Shown here: positions 15,914 to 24,578 of the stretch, one piece after another
How positions within the stretch are numbered: the first letter of the stretch is position 1
How the letters are laid out: every line of letters starts with the position of its first letter
DNA from: Domibacillus mangrovi
GTDB taxonomy: Bacteria > Bacillota > Bacilli > Bacillales > Domibacillaceae
Length of the DNA: 59,908 bases
Direction: 5' to 3'
NCBI RefSeq assembly: GCF_001906925.1
Contig: NZ_MRWQ01000003.1
Coordinates: forward strand, 1-59,908
Made by a program: the position numbers and the translations under genes
The notes under the pieces: model-generated
The model's input: the letters and a program-made list of their open reading frames with translations, nothing else
What the model was told of the DNA's origin: nothing
Database searches by the model: none

Positions 15914-17680
15914 ATGGCAGCAAGAGGCGGTTCCTTTTTGATAGAAGAAGTGGCGTATCACTCGATATTTACACCGGAAGATTTTTCAGAAGAACAGAAA
16001 ATGATTGCAAAAACAACAGAAGACTATGTATCAGGCAGCGTTTTGCCGCAATTGTCCTATCTGGAGAAGCATGAATTTGACCGATCGGTGAAACTATTGC
16101 AAGAAGCGGGTGAACTTGGACTGCTTGCTGCAGATGTGCCGGAAGAATATGGCGGATTGAATCTGGATAAAGTCAGTTCTGCGCTTATTGGTGAAAAAAT
16201 GGCGGTCGCCGGCGGCTTTTCCCTTTCACATGGGGCGCACGTTGGCATTGGCACATTACCGATTGTGTTATTCGGAAATGAAGAACAGAGGCAGGCGTAT
16301 TTGCCGGACCTGGCGATGGGGAAACGATTCGCGGCGTATGCATTGACGGAGCCTGGTTCCGGTTCAGATGCGCTTGGCGCGAAAACGACCGCACGCTTGA
16401 ATGAAGCGGGAACACATTACGTGTTAAACGGGGAAAAACAGTGGATCACGAATTCAGCCTTTGCGGACGTGTTCATCGTGTACGCGAAAATCGATTCAGA
16501 ACAATTTTCAGCGTTTATTGTAGAAAAAGGCTATCCGGGTGTATCTACTGGTGCAGAAGAAGAAAAAATGGGCATTAAAAGTTCATCGACGAGGACACTC
16601 ATTTTGTCCGACGCACAGGTGCCGGTGAACAATTTGCTGGGCGAAGCAGGCCGAGGTCATGTGATTGCGTTTAATATTTTGAACATCGGCCGTTATAAAT
16701 TAGGCGCTGGCACGGTTGGGAGTGCAAAGCGGGCGCTCGATATCTCTTTGAAATACGCCAATGAACGCCAACAGTTTAAAACGAAGATTGCGCATTTTAA
16801 TTTGATGAAAGAAAAATTTGGTACGATGTCTTCAAAAGTATATGCAGCAGAAAGTGCCATTTATCGCACGGTCGGCTACTTTGAAGAACGAATGAGTGCA
16901 TTGTCTGAAGAGGAACGAAAAGATGGTAAGAAGGTTGCATCGTCGGTTGCCGAATATGCGATTGAGTGTTCACTTTGTAAATTTTTTGGAACGGAAGTGC
17001 TCGATTACGTTGTCGATGAAGGCGTCCAAATTCATGGCGGTTATGGTTTCATGGACGAATATGAAATTTCAAGAATGTACCGCGATTCACGCATTAACCG
17101 TATTTTTGAGGGAACTAATGAAATTAACCGCTTGCTTGTACCGGGTACATTTGTAAAAAAAGCACTCAAAGGCGAGCTTCCATTGTTTGAAAAAGCACGG
17201 GCTCTGCAAGATGAGTTGATGATGCTTATGCCGGAAGAGCCGGGCAACGTGGTACTTGCACAGGAAAAAATGCTCGTGAAAAATGCAAAAAAAATAGCGC
17301 TTCTTGCGGCAGGATTAGCCGTTCAAACATATGGCAAAACGCTCGAAGCTGAACAAGAAGTGCTCGTCAACATCGCTGATCTCGTGAACTTCGTATACAC
17401 AATGGAATCGACCGTTCTTCGTACAGAAAAAGCGATTGAAAAATTTGGTGAAGAGAAAAGCAGCCAGAAAGTCTTATACACACAAATTTTTTGCCAGGAA
17501 GCATTTAATGAAGTCGAAGCGCATGCGAAAGAAACACTTGTTGCGGTGGAGTCTGGCGACAGCTTGCGTATTATGCTGTCAGCTTTGCGTAAACTATGCC
17601 GCCATACACCAGTTAACGTCATCGCTAAAAAAAGGGAAGCGGCAGATAAACTAAACAATGCATTGAAATATGTCGTCTAA
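15914..17680 (+). CDS. fadE: FadE, acyl-CoA dehydrogenase
   Basis: A 588-residue acyl-CoA dehydrogenase with the long C-terminal extension of the YusJ/FadE (very-long-chain) type. YALTEPGSGSDA (about 140-151) contacts flavin and substrate; KQWITNSAFADVF follows, and the C-terminal motif SRINRIFEGTNEINRL (about 392-407) keeps the catalytic Glu in EGT, unlike the enzyme at 401. The first step of beta-oxidation, passing electrons to electron-transfer flavoprotein, which is not in the window. It is 17 bp after fadA with AAAGGGGGAATG upstream and closes the operon at the 17691 terminator. Confidence 0.94.
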   Translation: MAARGGSFLIEEVAYHSIFTPEDFSEEQKMIAKTTEDYVSGSVLPQLSYLEKHEFDRSVKLLQEAGELGLLAADVPEEYGGLNLDKVSSALIGEKMAVAGGFSLSHGAHVGIGTLPIVLFGNEEQRQAYLPDLAMGKRFAAYALTEPGSGSDALGAKTTARLNEAGTHYVLNGEKQWITNSAFADVFIVYAKIDSEQFSAFIVEKGYPGVSTGAEEEKMGIKSSSTRTLILSDAQVPVNNLLGEAGRGHVIAFNILNIGRYKLGAGTVGSAKRALDISLKYANERQQFKTKIAHFNLMKEKFGTMSSKVYAAESAIYRTVGYFEERMSALSEEERKDGKKVASSVAEYAIECSLCKFFGTEVLDYVVDEGVQIHGGYGFMDEYEISRMYRDSRINRIFEGTNEINRLLVPGTFVKKALKGELPLFEKARALQDELMMLMPEEPGNVVLAQEKMLVKNAKKIALLAAGLAVQTYGKTLEAEQEVLVNIADLVNFVYTMESTVLRTEKAIEKFGEEKSSQKVLYTQIFCQEAFNEVEAHAKETLVAVESGDSLRIMLSALRKLCRHTPVNVIAKKREAADKLNNALKYVV

Positions 17681-17690
17681 CAGGAGAAAA

Positions 17691-17723
17691 GACAGCCGGA
17701 GTATCATCTCCCGGCTGTCTTTT
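17691..17723. terminator. Terminator between fadE and the arsR-type gene (convergent)
   Basis: GACAGCCGG (17691-17699) pairs with CCGGCTGTC (17711-17719), then TTTTC. GAAAA on the left serves as T-run for the opposite strand. Confidence 0.85.
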
Positions 17724-18046
17724 CATTCTTTCATCTGATCAAGCATTGAAATCGTATCAACAAGATGATTGTTAAAGATTTGCTTCGCCACAGACAGCAG
17801 TTCAACAATCATTGGGTCACGAAGCGAATAAATGACCCGGTTTCCATCTTTTGTGCCCGTCACAATGTTTTTTCCACGTAAAATGGTTAATTGTTGAGAA
17901 ACAGCGGAACCTTCACTGCCAGCAAGGCTTTGAAGTTCATTGACGCTTTTCTCACCTTCAGCCAGCAGTTCAAGAATTTTAATGCGCAGTGGATGAGCAA
18001 GCGCTTTAAAAAAGTCCGCTTTAAATTGTTGCATATTAAGATTCAA
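17723..18046 (-). CDS. ArsR/SmtB-family transcriptional regulator
   Basis: A winged-helix regulator of 107 residues from TTG 18046. LAHPLRIKILELLAEGEKSV and the recognition helix SEGSAVSQQLTILRGKNIV, followed by the wing TKDGNRVIYSLRD, are typical. The frame is open further upstream (to 18130), but AAAAGGAGGAAAT lies 9 bp before the TTG, inside the last codons of the SulP gene, whose stop codon (18036-18038) overlaps this start; translation is therefore coupled. No metal-binding Cys pair is visible, so the signal may not be a metal. It probably controls the sulP promoter, where an AT-rich inverted repeat is found at 19812. Confidence 0.85.
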   Translation of the reverse strand: MNLNMQQFKADFFKALAHPLRIKILELLAEGEKSVNELQSLAGSEGSAVSQQLTILRGKNIVTGTKDGNRVIYSLRDPMIVELLSVAKQIFNNHLVDTISMLDQMKE

Positions 18047-19802
18047 TCGGTATTTCCTCCTTTTCACAAATAGGTTGTTGTCCCTTAGAAAAGGCTTCAC
18101 ATTCTCTAAAGGCAAAATGTCGGCAGCCAAGACATGTATCTTTATTTAAATGTAACAGAGCGGCGTTGATCGCGTCACCTGTATGAGCGAAAAAATGATC
18201 GTTGCCAATCGATTCGTATAAGCCTGTTTTCTTTAATACGCTTTCAGGCTGAGGATTTAATCCGGATATGAAAACGATTCCATGCTTTGAAAAGCTTTTG
18301 ACAATACTAGACAAATAGGATTCTCCGGTCGTATCCATAAAAGGCACTTTCCCCATTCGAAGCAGCAGCACCTCTGGTTGATAGTTAACGGTCTTCATAA
18401 TTGATTGCTGAAACGTTTGCGCTGCCCCAAAGAAAAGCGGCCCTTCGATATTGTATATACTAATTTGCGGGCAGTCATGCGAATCGCTCACGACATGGCT
18501 GGCCACTTTCTCACGTTTGTCGAGAGGATTAGGCAATGCTTTTTCTGCCACCATCGTATCACTCATTCGTTTCGTAAAGATCATGACAGCCAGTATGAGG
18601 CCGACTTCCACCGCAACGGTTAAATCCATAAAGACAGTTAATAAAAACGTGACGACTAATACGAGTGAATCGGTTGTTTTCGTCTTTACTAAATGAATAA
18701 AAATATGCCGCTCACTCATATTCCAGGCGACGATCATTAAAATAGGCGCCATGCTGGCTAATGGAATTTTGGATGCGTATGGCGCAAAAAGCAATAAAAT
18801 GATCAACACAACGAGTCCATGTACAATACCGGACACGGGTGAAACAGCGCCATTTTTAATATTGGTTGCTGTTCTCGCAATGGCGCCTGTCGCCGGAATG
18901 CCGCCGAACAAAGGTGTTACGATGTTGGCAATGCCCTGTCCAACTAATTCCCTATTGCTATTATGTTTGCTATTGGTCATCCCATCTGCCACAACAGCCG
19001 ATAAAAGCGATTCAATGGCGCCAAGGATCGCAATAACAAAAGCAGGTTGAATCATCTGCTGCACCTTTTCAAACGTAATCTCGGGCATATGAAACCGCGG
19101 GAGTGCACCAGAAATGGTGCCATATGTCGAACCAATGGTGGCCACTTCACCTGGATATAAACAAATGGCCATCAAGGTGGAAAAAACAAGAGCGATAAGT
19201 GGTCCCGGTATTTTTGGAGATAACGTTGGTGTATACATAACGGTTAGTAAACAAATGACCGCTGTTAGGACGCTGTATCCGTTCACAGTATGAATATTTA
19301 AAACGACCTCTATCATATTATCAATAAATGCTTCATGTTTTTCTACACCTGTCAAACCGAGAAAATTCGGAATTTGCCCGGTAAAGATTATAACGGCAAT
19401 TCCAGACGTAAAACCGATGGTAACCGGACGCGGGATAAAGGTAATGAGCGAACCTAATTTAAAGAGGCCCATCAAGACTAAAAGAATCCCAGCTAGGAAA
19501 CCAGCAATTAATAAATTTTCAAACCCGTATGTCATGACGATGCTGAATAAAATAGGGATAAATGCCCCAGTCGGTCCACCAATTTGAAAGCGTGAACCGC
19601 CAAATAACGAAATAAGGATGCCGGCGATGATCGTCGTATAAATGCCGTATTCAGGCTTCACACCGGACGCAATGGCAAACGCCATCCCTAAAGGAATCGC
19701 AATAATCCCGACAACGAGTCCAGATAAAAGATCTTTTTGAAATGCTTGCAGGGAGTACGGTTTATATCTACCGGTAAAAAACCATTGCCGCATATAAATC
19801 AT
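18036..19802 (-). CDS. SulP-family anion transporter with STAS domain and Cys-rich tail
   Basis: A 588-residue member of the SulP family (sulfate, bicarbonate or other anions). The signature FQKDLLSGLVVGIIAIPLGM is near residue 25, about 11 membrane helices fill residues 25-420, and a cytoplasmic STAS domain follows (QISIYNIEGPLFFGAAQTF, then VPFMDTTGESYL). After the STAS domain an unusual tail carries CLGCRHFAFREC and another Cys (GQQPICEKEE): four Cys in about 25 residues, suggesting metal or redox sensing. The gene overlaps an ArsR-family regulator. A -35 TTGACA is present on the minus strand at 19870-19865. Confidence 0.88.
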   Translation of the reverse strand: MIYMRQWFFTGRYKPYSLQAFQKDLLSGLVVGIIAIPLGMAFAIASGVKPEYGIYTTIIAGILISLFGGSRFQIGGPTGAFIPILFSIVMTYGFENLLIAGFLAGILLVLMGLFKLGSLITFIPRPVTIGFTSGIAVIIFTGQIPNFLGLTGVEKHEAFIDNMIEVVLNIHTVNGYSVLTAVICLLTVMYTPTLSPKIPGPLIALVFSTLMAICLYPGEVATIGSTYGTISGALPRFHMPEITFEKVQQMIQPAFVIAILGAIESLLSAVVADGMTNSKHNSNRELVGQGIANIVTPLFGGIPATGAIARTATNIKNGAVSPVSGIVHGLVVLIILLLFAPYASKIPLASMAPILMIVAWNMSERHIFIHLVKTKTTDSLVLVVTFLLTVFMDLTVAVEVGLILAVMIFTKRMSDTMVAEKALPNPLDKREKVASHVVSDSHDCPQISIYNIEGPLFFGAAQTFQQSIMKTVNYQPEVLLLRMGKVPFMDTTGESYLSSIVKSFSKHGIVFISGLNPQPESVLKKTGLYESIGNDHFFAHTGDAINAALLHLNKDTCLGCRHFAFRECEAFSKGQQPICEKEEIPIES

Positions 19803-19811
19803 CCTTTTTAT

Positions 19812-19845
19812 ATTTATATATTTGATTATTTGAATATATATAAAT
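19812..19845. promoter_or_regulatory. Candidate ArsR-family operator before sulP
   Basis: ATTTATATAT (19812-19821) and ATATATAAAT (19836-19845) are perfect inverted arms around TTGATTATTTGA-like sequence, the kind of AT-rich imperfect dyad bound by ArsR/SmtB proteins. It lies between the sulP promoter and its start codon (19802). Confidence 0.45.
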
Positions 19846-19936
19846 TACGCCGATTTTTATAGAATGTCAATTGAATGTTTAGAAAGAAGGATATCTGCAA
19901 ATGCTGTCGAAATTTAATATTGATGAGGTGAAAAGA

Positions 19937-20287
19937 ATGAAATTTTATTGGTATCCGAAATGTGGAACGTGCCGCAATGCGAAAAAGTGGCTTGATGAGA
20001 AAGGTGTTACGTATGACGCGATTCATATTGTCGAAGCCCCTCCTTCAAAAGAAGAATTGAAACAGGCATATGAAAAAAGCGGACTGCCGCTGAAGAAATT
20101 TTTCAATACAAGCGGGCAAAAATATCGTGAGTTTGGGTTAAAGGATCAAGTAGCCACTGCATCTGATGACGAATTGCTTGCTATTCTTGCATCAGATGGC
20201 ATGCTGATCAAGCGTCCGCTCGCGATTGGCGATGAAGCGGTAACGGTTGGCTTTAAAGAAGAGGAATACAATACGAAGTGGACGTGA
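19937..20287 (+). CDS. yusI: ArsC/Spx-family protein YusI
   Basis: A 116-residue thioredoxin-fold protein starting MKFYWYPKCGTCRNAKKWL; the CGTC pair (residues 9-12) and RPLAIGDEAVTVGFKEEEY near the end are typical of the ArsC/Spx family. The start is ATG 19937 with GAGGTG upstream, not the ATG at 19901. Spx itself binds RNA polymerase; YusI-type members keep the redox CxxC but their role is not established, so arsenate reduction should not be assumed. It precedes gcvH as in B. subtilis. Confidence 0.85.
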   Translation: MKFYWYPKCGTCRNAKKWLDEKGVTYDAIHIVEAPPSKEELKQAYEKSGLPLKKFFNTSGQKYREFGLKDQVATASDDELLAILASDGMLIKRPLAIGDEAVTVGFKEEEYNTKWT

Positions 20288-20360
20288 TGCTCTCTTGCAT
20301 TCTGCCTGATGAATGAGTAAAGTGTAGAGTATAATTCTTTTAATCGGGAGGGATAAACAA

Positions 20361-20744
20361 ATGAATGTACCTAAAGAGCTGCGTTATTCTGAGGAACATG
20401 AATGGGTAAAACAAGAAGAAGGGAACGTGCGCATCGGGATTACTGATTTTGCGCAATCGGAACTAGGTGATATCGTATTTGTTGAGCTGCCAGCTGTTGG
20501 TGATGAAATTAAAGCTGACGAGCCGTTCGGAAGCGTAGAATCTGTTAAAACCGTGTCAGAGTTATATGCACCGATCAGCGGAAAAGTGATTGAAATCAAC
20601 GAAGAGCTTGAAGACAGCCCTGAGTTCGTGAATGAATCTGCTTACGATAAAGCATGGATGATTTTAGTTGAGCCGTCTGATGCGTCACAAATTGATAAAT
20701 TAATGACAGCAGAGCAGTACGAAGAAAGAGTAAAAGAAGATTAA
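20361..20744 (+). CDS. gcvH: Glycine cleavage system H protein
   Basis: A 127-residue lipoyl carrier protein. Lys63 in [14 protein letters not shown] is the lipoylated residue, and the flanking [15 protein letters not shown] is typical. It shuttles the aminomethyl group between the P, T and L proteins of glycine cleavage, and in Bacillus it also serves as the substrate on which LipA builds lipoate (lipA is at 37270 in this window). AATCGGGAGGG lies before the ATG. gcvP and gcvT are not nearby, as in B. subtilis. Confidence 0.96.
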   Translation: MNVPKELRYSEEHEWVKQEEGNVRIGITDFAQSELGDIVFVELPAVGDEIKADEPFGSVESVKTVSELYAPISGKVIEINEELEDSPEFVNESAYDKAWMILVEPSDASQIDKLMTAEQYEERVKED

Positions 20745-20746
20745 TT

Positions 20747-20776
20747 GACAGGCCGGCCCAATGCCGGTCTTTTTTT
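20747..20776 (+). terminator. Intrinsic terminator after gcvH
   Basis: CCGGC (20753-20757) pairs with GCCGG (20763-20767), extended by GAC/GTC over a bulge, followed by seven T. Confidence 0.75.
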
Positions 20777-20839
20777 ACTTTGCTTTTTTCTCGGAAACGA
20801 GTGAAAATAGAGTTAACAATGTGCAGTGGGGTGATGGTG

Positions 20840-21190
20840 ATGATTTTGGAAAAAACAATTATCGTCGAAGGATTATCGGATCGTAAGCGAGTGGCTGAAA
20901 TTGTGAAAGAACCGGTAGACATCATTTGTACGAATGGGACGATTAGCATATCGCGTCTAGATGAACTTGTAGAGGAATTGTTCGAGCAGGATGTGTACAT
21001 TTTAGTCGATGCAGATGCATCAGGTGATAAGCTGCGCCGCCAGTTTAAACGTGAGCTGCCCCATGCTCGTCATCTCTATATTGACCGCAAATATAAAGAA
21101 GTCGCTGCTGCCCCTCACCGCTACCTTGCGTCTATTTTAATGGCAGCGAATATTGATGTGCGAGGGGAATTTTTACAGAAAGAAGGATGA
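20840..21190 (+). CDS. yusF: Toprim-domain protein YusF
   Basis: A 116-residue single Toprim domain: the catalytic Glu in IIVEGLSDRKRV (about residue 9) and the metal-binding DADASGDKLRR (about 62). Toprim folds occur in primases, topoisomerases and RNase M5; in this small stand-alone form the substrate is not known. Start chosen at ATG 20840, after GGGGTGAT; frame opens earlier at 20780 without a binding site. Its stop overlaps or nearly touches the next gene, so yusF and yusE are coupled. Confidence 0.85.
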   Translation: MILEKTIIVEGLSDRKRVAEIVKEPVDIICTNGTISISRLDELVEELFEQDVYILVDADASGDKLRRQFKRELPHARHLYIDRKYKEVAAAPHRYLASILMAANIDVRGEFLQKEG

Positions 21191-21498
21191 CCTTAATAAT
21201 GGAAACAACACAGTCAATTGACGATTTTTTAGCCGGTCCGAAAGCGGCTTTATATGTATATACGCCGATGTGTGGCACATGCCAGGTTGCCGGCAAAATG
21301 CTCGATGTGGTTGAAGCGATGAATATCGATTTGCCGCTGGAGCGGGTTAATTTAAATTATCATGAAGACCTTGCCCGTGAGTTTGGGGTTGAAAGCGTCC
21401 CTTGTTTGCTTTTAATATCAGAGGGAAAGCTTAAAAAGAAAGTTTACGCTTTTCAGTCGGTTCCTTATATATATGAAGAAATGATTTCTCATTTTTAA
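21187..21498 (+). CDS. yusE: Thioredoxin-like protein YusE
   Basis: A thioredoxin-fold protein of 103 residues (or 99 from the ATG at 21199) with the redox-active CGTC in YTPMCGTCQVAGKML (about residue 32) and the cis-Pro region SVPCLLLISEG (about 70). ATG 21187 overlaps the yusF stop (ATGA); ATG 21199 lies about 11 bp after AAGAAGG and is equally possible. It probably works as a dithiol/disulfide exchanger; partner unknown. The metNPQ promoter follows immediately. Confidence 0.85.
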   Translation: MTLIMETTQSIDDFLAGPKAALYVYTPMCGTCQVAGKMLDVVEAMNIDLPLERVNLNYHEDLAREFGVESVPCLLLISEGKLKKKVYAFQSVPYIYEEMISHF

Positions 21499-21535
21499 AT
21501 TTGATAAATTTTGTAAAAATTATACAAATTTTCCG

Positions 21536-21565
21536 TTGACATAGACGCCATTCCGGTGATAAAAT
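21536..21565 (+). promoter_or_regulatory. SigA-type promoter of metNPQ
   Basis: TTGACA (21536-21541) with TAAAAT (21560-21565) at 18 bp, about 20 bp before the SAM-I riboswitch. Confidence 0.65.
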
Positions 21566-21583
21566 CCATTCATATTTATAGTA

Positions 21584-21746
21584 ACTCTTATCAAGAGAGG
21601 CTGAGGGATGTGCCCGATGAAGCCCGGCAACCATCTTTTTTAGAAAAGGTGCCAAATCACGCAAAGCAATGTGCTTTGAGAGATGAGAGAAAGGGAACTT
21701 TACGTACTGCCTTTCTGTTCTTATCTGCAGACAGGCTTTTTTTGTG
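21584..21746 (+). promoter_or_regulatory. SAM-I (S-box) riboswitch
   Basis: The aptamer shows the conserved CTTATCAAGAGAGGCTGAGG start (from 21587), GCCCGATGAAGCCCGGCAACC (P2 and kink-turn region), GGTGCCAAATC and the closing GATGAGAGAAAGG. Downstream an intrinsic terminator (GCCTTTCTG ... CAGACAGGC then seven T, to 21746) overlaps the anti-terminator sequence. When S-adenosylmethionine binds, transcription stops before metN. Confidence 0.95.
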
Positions 21747-21762
21747 AAAAGGAGTTAACATC

Positions 21763-22788
21763 ATGATTTTAATTGAACAGGCAAAGAAAATATTTCAAAC
21801 GAAAAATGGCCCAGTTACGGCCGTTGATGATATAGATCTTTCCATTTTAGAAGGCGAGATTTTCGGTATGATCGGCTACAGCGGTGCAGGTAAAAGTACG
21901 CTCATTCGCATGTTGAACGGCCTTGAGACACCAACAGAAGGATCTGTAACCGTTGCAGGGCGGACGGTCTCCGAAATTAAAGGCGTCGAACTACGGAAAG
22001 CACGCCAAGAAATCGGTATGATTTTTCAACACTTCAATTTACTTTGGTCTCGTACAGTGCGCGACAATATTGCCTTTCCGCTTGAAATTGCGGGAGTATC
22101 GAAAGCGGAACGAGACAAACGCGTGAATGAATTGATCGAGCTTGTCGGTCTTGATGGACGCGGAGACTCTTATCCTGCGCAGCTGTCAGGCGGTCAAAAG
22201 CAGCGTGTCGGCATCGCTCGGGCACTCGCAAATAACCCGAAAGTATTATTATGTGATGAAGCAACATCAGCACTTGACCCGCAGACGACGGATTCCATTT
22301 TAGAATTGCTCGTTGATATTAATGAGCGCCTCGGACTGACGATCGTGCTCATTACGCATGAAATGCACGTCATACGCAAAATTTGTCATCGTGTTGCGGT
22401 GATGGAAGCGGGTAAGATCGTGGAAATGGGCCCAGTACTTGACGTATTCCGCCGTCCGGAACAGCCCATTACAAAACGATTTGTCCAGCAGGTGACGGAG
22501 CCGGAAGAGTCGAAAGAAACAATCCGGCATTTAGTAGAAGCACACCCTGAAGGGAAAATTGTTAAATTGACGTTCGTCGGTGTATCAGCTGAGCAGCCGG
22601 TAATTACAGACATTATTCGACGCTTTGAGGTGGCGGTCAACATTTTGCAAGGGAAAATTTCACAGACGCAAAATGGCGCATATGGCACATTGTTCGTTCA
22701 TGTAACCGGTAATGCTTCTGAAGTCGACAAAGCAGTAGCGTTTTTAGATGCGCAGCAAGTAGATTCGGAGGTTATTACATATGATTGA
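21763..22788 (+). CDS. metN: Methionine ABC transporter, ATP-binding protein MetN
   Basis: A 341-residue ATPase with Walker A GYSGAGKST (39-47), signature LSGGQKQR, Walker B VLLCDEATSALDP, and the C-terminal NIL/ACT-like domain (from about residue 265) that in MetN binds methionine and inhibits uptake. With MetP and MetQ it imports D- and L-methionine and its sulfoxide. AAAGGAG stands 10 bp upstream. Its end overlaps the next gene by 8 bp. Expression is switched by the SAM-I riboswitch in front. Confidence 0.96.
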   Translation: MILIEQAKKIFQTKNGPVTAVDDIDLSILEGEIFGMIGYSGAGKSTLIRMLNGLETPTEGSVTVAGRTVSEIKGVELRKARQEIGMIFQHFNLLWSRTVRDNIAFPLEIAGVSKAERDKRVNELIELVGLDGRGDSYPAQLSGGQKQRVGIARALANNPKVLLCDEATSALDPQTTDSILELLVDINERLGLTIVLITHEMHVIRKICHRVAVMEAGKIVEMGPVLDVFRRPEQPITKRFVQQVTEPEESKETIRHLVEAHPEGKIVKLTFVGVSAEQPVITDIIRRFEVAVNILQGKISQTQNGAYGTLFVHVTGNASEVDKAVAFLDAQQVDSEVITYD

Positions 22789-23449
22789 ACAATGGTTTCC
22801 AAATGTAGACTGGGGAAAAATGTGGGAAGCGACCCTTCAGACGCTTTATATGACGAGCATTTCCGTCGTCATCACATTCATTCTTGGCCTTTTGCTCGGA
22901 TTATTGCTCTTTTTAACATCGAAAGGACAGCTGTGGGAAAATAAAGCGGTCTATGGCATCACGGCCGTTATTGTCAATGTCTTCCGCTCCATTCCATTTA
23001 TCATTTTAATTGTCCTGCTTATTCCGTTTACGAAAGCGATTATCGGCACGATTATCGGTGAAAATGCGGCGTTGCCGGCACTGATTATCGGAGCGGCCCC
23101 GTTTTATGCACGCATGGTTGAAATTGCACTGCGTGAAATTGATAAAGGTGTTATTGAAGCGGCAAGAGCAATGGGCGCATCCACAAGCACGATTATTCGA
23201 AAAGTGCTCATCCCGGAATCGTTGCCAGCACTCGTTTCAGGACTCACCGTTACAGCCATTGCCCTTGTCAGTTACACAGCGATGGCGGGTGTCATTGGGG
23301 CAGGGGGACTAGGAAATCTAGCCTTTTTAGACGGATTTCAGCGCAGCCGTAATGATGTGACACTGATGGCGACAATCGTTATACTCATTATTGTGTTTAT
23401 CATTCAGTTTATCGGGGACACGTTCACACGAAAACTGGATAAACGATAA
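22781..23449 (+). CDS. metP: Methionine ABC transporter permease MetP (MetI)
   Basis: A 222-residue permease with five to six helices and the EAA loop EIDKGVIEAARAMGAS (about residues 120-135) that docks on MetN. GAGGTTATTACAT precedes the ATG, which overlaps the end of metN. It forms the membrane channel of the methionine importer. Confidence 0.95.
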   Translation: MIEQWFPNVDWGKMWEATLQTLYMTSISVVITFILGLLLGLLLFLTSKGQLWENKAVYGITAVIVNVFRSIPFIILIVLLIPFTKAIIGTIIGENAALPALIIGAAPFYARMVEIALREIDKGVIEAARAMGASTSTIIRKVLIPESLPALVSGLTVTAIALVSYTAMAGVIGAGGLGNLAFLDGFQRSRNDVTLMATIVILIIVFIIQFIGDTFTRKLDKR

Positions 23450-23478
23450 GATCAACTACTTTTAGGAGGAATGACAGG

Positions 23479-24330
23479 ATGAAAAAATGGCTTATCGGTT
23501 TTTTAACAGCCACAATCGTGCTCGCTTTAGCAGCGTGCGGAAGCGGGGAAGAATCAACAGATAAAGAAAAAGCAGATTCTGGTTCATCAGAAGAGGACAA
23601 AACAATTGTTGTAGCGGCAAGTCCGGTACCTCATACAGCTATTTTAGAAGAGGCAAAAGCGGCATTAAAGGAAAAAGGATATACACTTGAAGTAAAAACA
23701 TTTCAAGACTATGTTCTGCCGAATAAAGTGTTAGATGAAGGGGAAGTGGATGCGAATTACTTCCAACATGTTCCTTACCTTGAAGCTCAAAAAAAAGAAC
23801 AGGGCTATGACTTCGTAAACGCTGGCGGTATTCATGTTGAACCTATCGGTGTTTATTCGAAAAAATACAAAAGTTTAAAAGAACTTCCAGAAGGTGCGAA
23901 AGTTATTTTAAGTTCATCTGTTGCCGATCATGGCCGTCTTTTAGCTCTTTTTGAAGAAGAAGGGTTAATTACATTGAAAGACGGTGTGGTGAAAGAATCA
24001 GCGACACTGGATGATATTGCTGAAAACAAAAAGAATTTGAAATTCGATTATGATTATGAGCCTGCTCTACTTCCGCAAATTTACAATAATGATGAAGGTG
24101 ATGCCGTCATGATTAATTCAAACTATGCGGTAGACGCTGGCTTAAATCCACTCGAAGATGCAATTGCTCTTGAAGGAACAGACTCACCATATGTAAATAT
24201 TATCGCTGTACGTTCCGGCGATGAAGATAAAGAAAAAATTAAAGCACTTGTTGATGTTCTTCACTCTAAGGAAATTCAAGACTTTATGTTGGAAGAGTGG
24301 GGCGGGGCATTCGTACCGGTCAATAAATAA
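23479..24330 (+). CDS. metQ: Methionine-binding lipoprotein MetQ
   Basis: A 283-residue lipoprotein: signal peptide MKKWLIGFLTATIVLALAAC with lipobox LAAC (Cys20), a Ser/Glu/Lys-rich linker, then the NlpA/MetQ fold (VVAASPVPHTAILE, VDANYFQHVPYLEA, ALLPQIYNN). Captures methionine outside the membrane. TTTAGGAGGAATG precedes the start. Its stop codon TAA (24328-24330) lies within the boundary sequence of repeat copy A, which separates it from the operon's terminator at 24530. Confidence 0.95.
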   Translation: MKKWLIGFLTATIVLALAACGSGEESTDKEKADSGSSEEDKTIVVAASPVPHTAILEEAKAALKEKGYTLEVKTFQDYVLPNKVLDEGEVDANYFQHVPYLEAQKKEQGYDFVNAGGIHVEPIGVYSKKYKSLKELPEGAKVILSSSVADHGRLLALFEEEGLITLKDGVVKESATLDDIAENKKNLKFDYDYEPALLPQIYNNDEGDAVMINSNYAVDAGLNPLEDAIALEGTDSPYVNIIAVRSGDEDKEKIKALVDVLHSKEIQDFMLEEWGGAFVPVNK

Positions 24331-24521
24331 AGTGAAACTTCATTCAATGGGGGGCGTCATCCCCTACTGAATAAACAGGAACTCAGGTAAAGAACGCCGC
24401 GTCCTGCGGCAATACCTGAGTGACCAGGCTCTGCCTAGCCCGAACCAATCGGGCTTTTACGGGCAGTTCATCCTCCGCTTATCCTTCTTAGGGATCTTAC
24501 TGCCCGTTAATGCGGGATAAA
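24327..24521 (-). repeat. Structured interspersed repeat, copy A
   Basis: 195 bp, on the minus strand relative to the other copies. It reads TTTATCCCGCATTAACGGGC at its left end (24521 downward) and ends ...GTTTCACTTTAT (24327). It holds the ACGGGCAGT/ACTGCCCGT stem, GCCCGA/TCGGGC, AGGC-AGA-GCCT, ACTCAGGTA/TACCTGAGT with inner GCCGC-AGGAC-GCGGC (24410-24396), and TTCAGTA/TTGAA stem. The first stem's inner hairpin is shortened. It sits between the metQ stop codon and the operon terminator. Confidence 0.9.
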
Positions 24522-24528
24522 GTGATAG

Positions 24529-24560
24529 AAACGTCTGGCTATGAGTCAGACGTTTTTTTT
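24529..24560 (+). terminator. Intrinsic terminator of metNPQ
   Basis: AACGTCTG (24530-24537) pairs with CAGACGTT (24547-24554), followed by a run of T to 24560. Confidence 0.88.
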
Positions 24561-24578
24561 ATGCTAAATTTTCAAAAA

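Noticed and set aside
24390-24470. The repeats as simple Rho-independent terminators
   Set aside because: They have many stems but no T-run after the main hairpins, and proper terminators already stand next to copies A, B and D.
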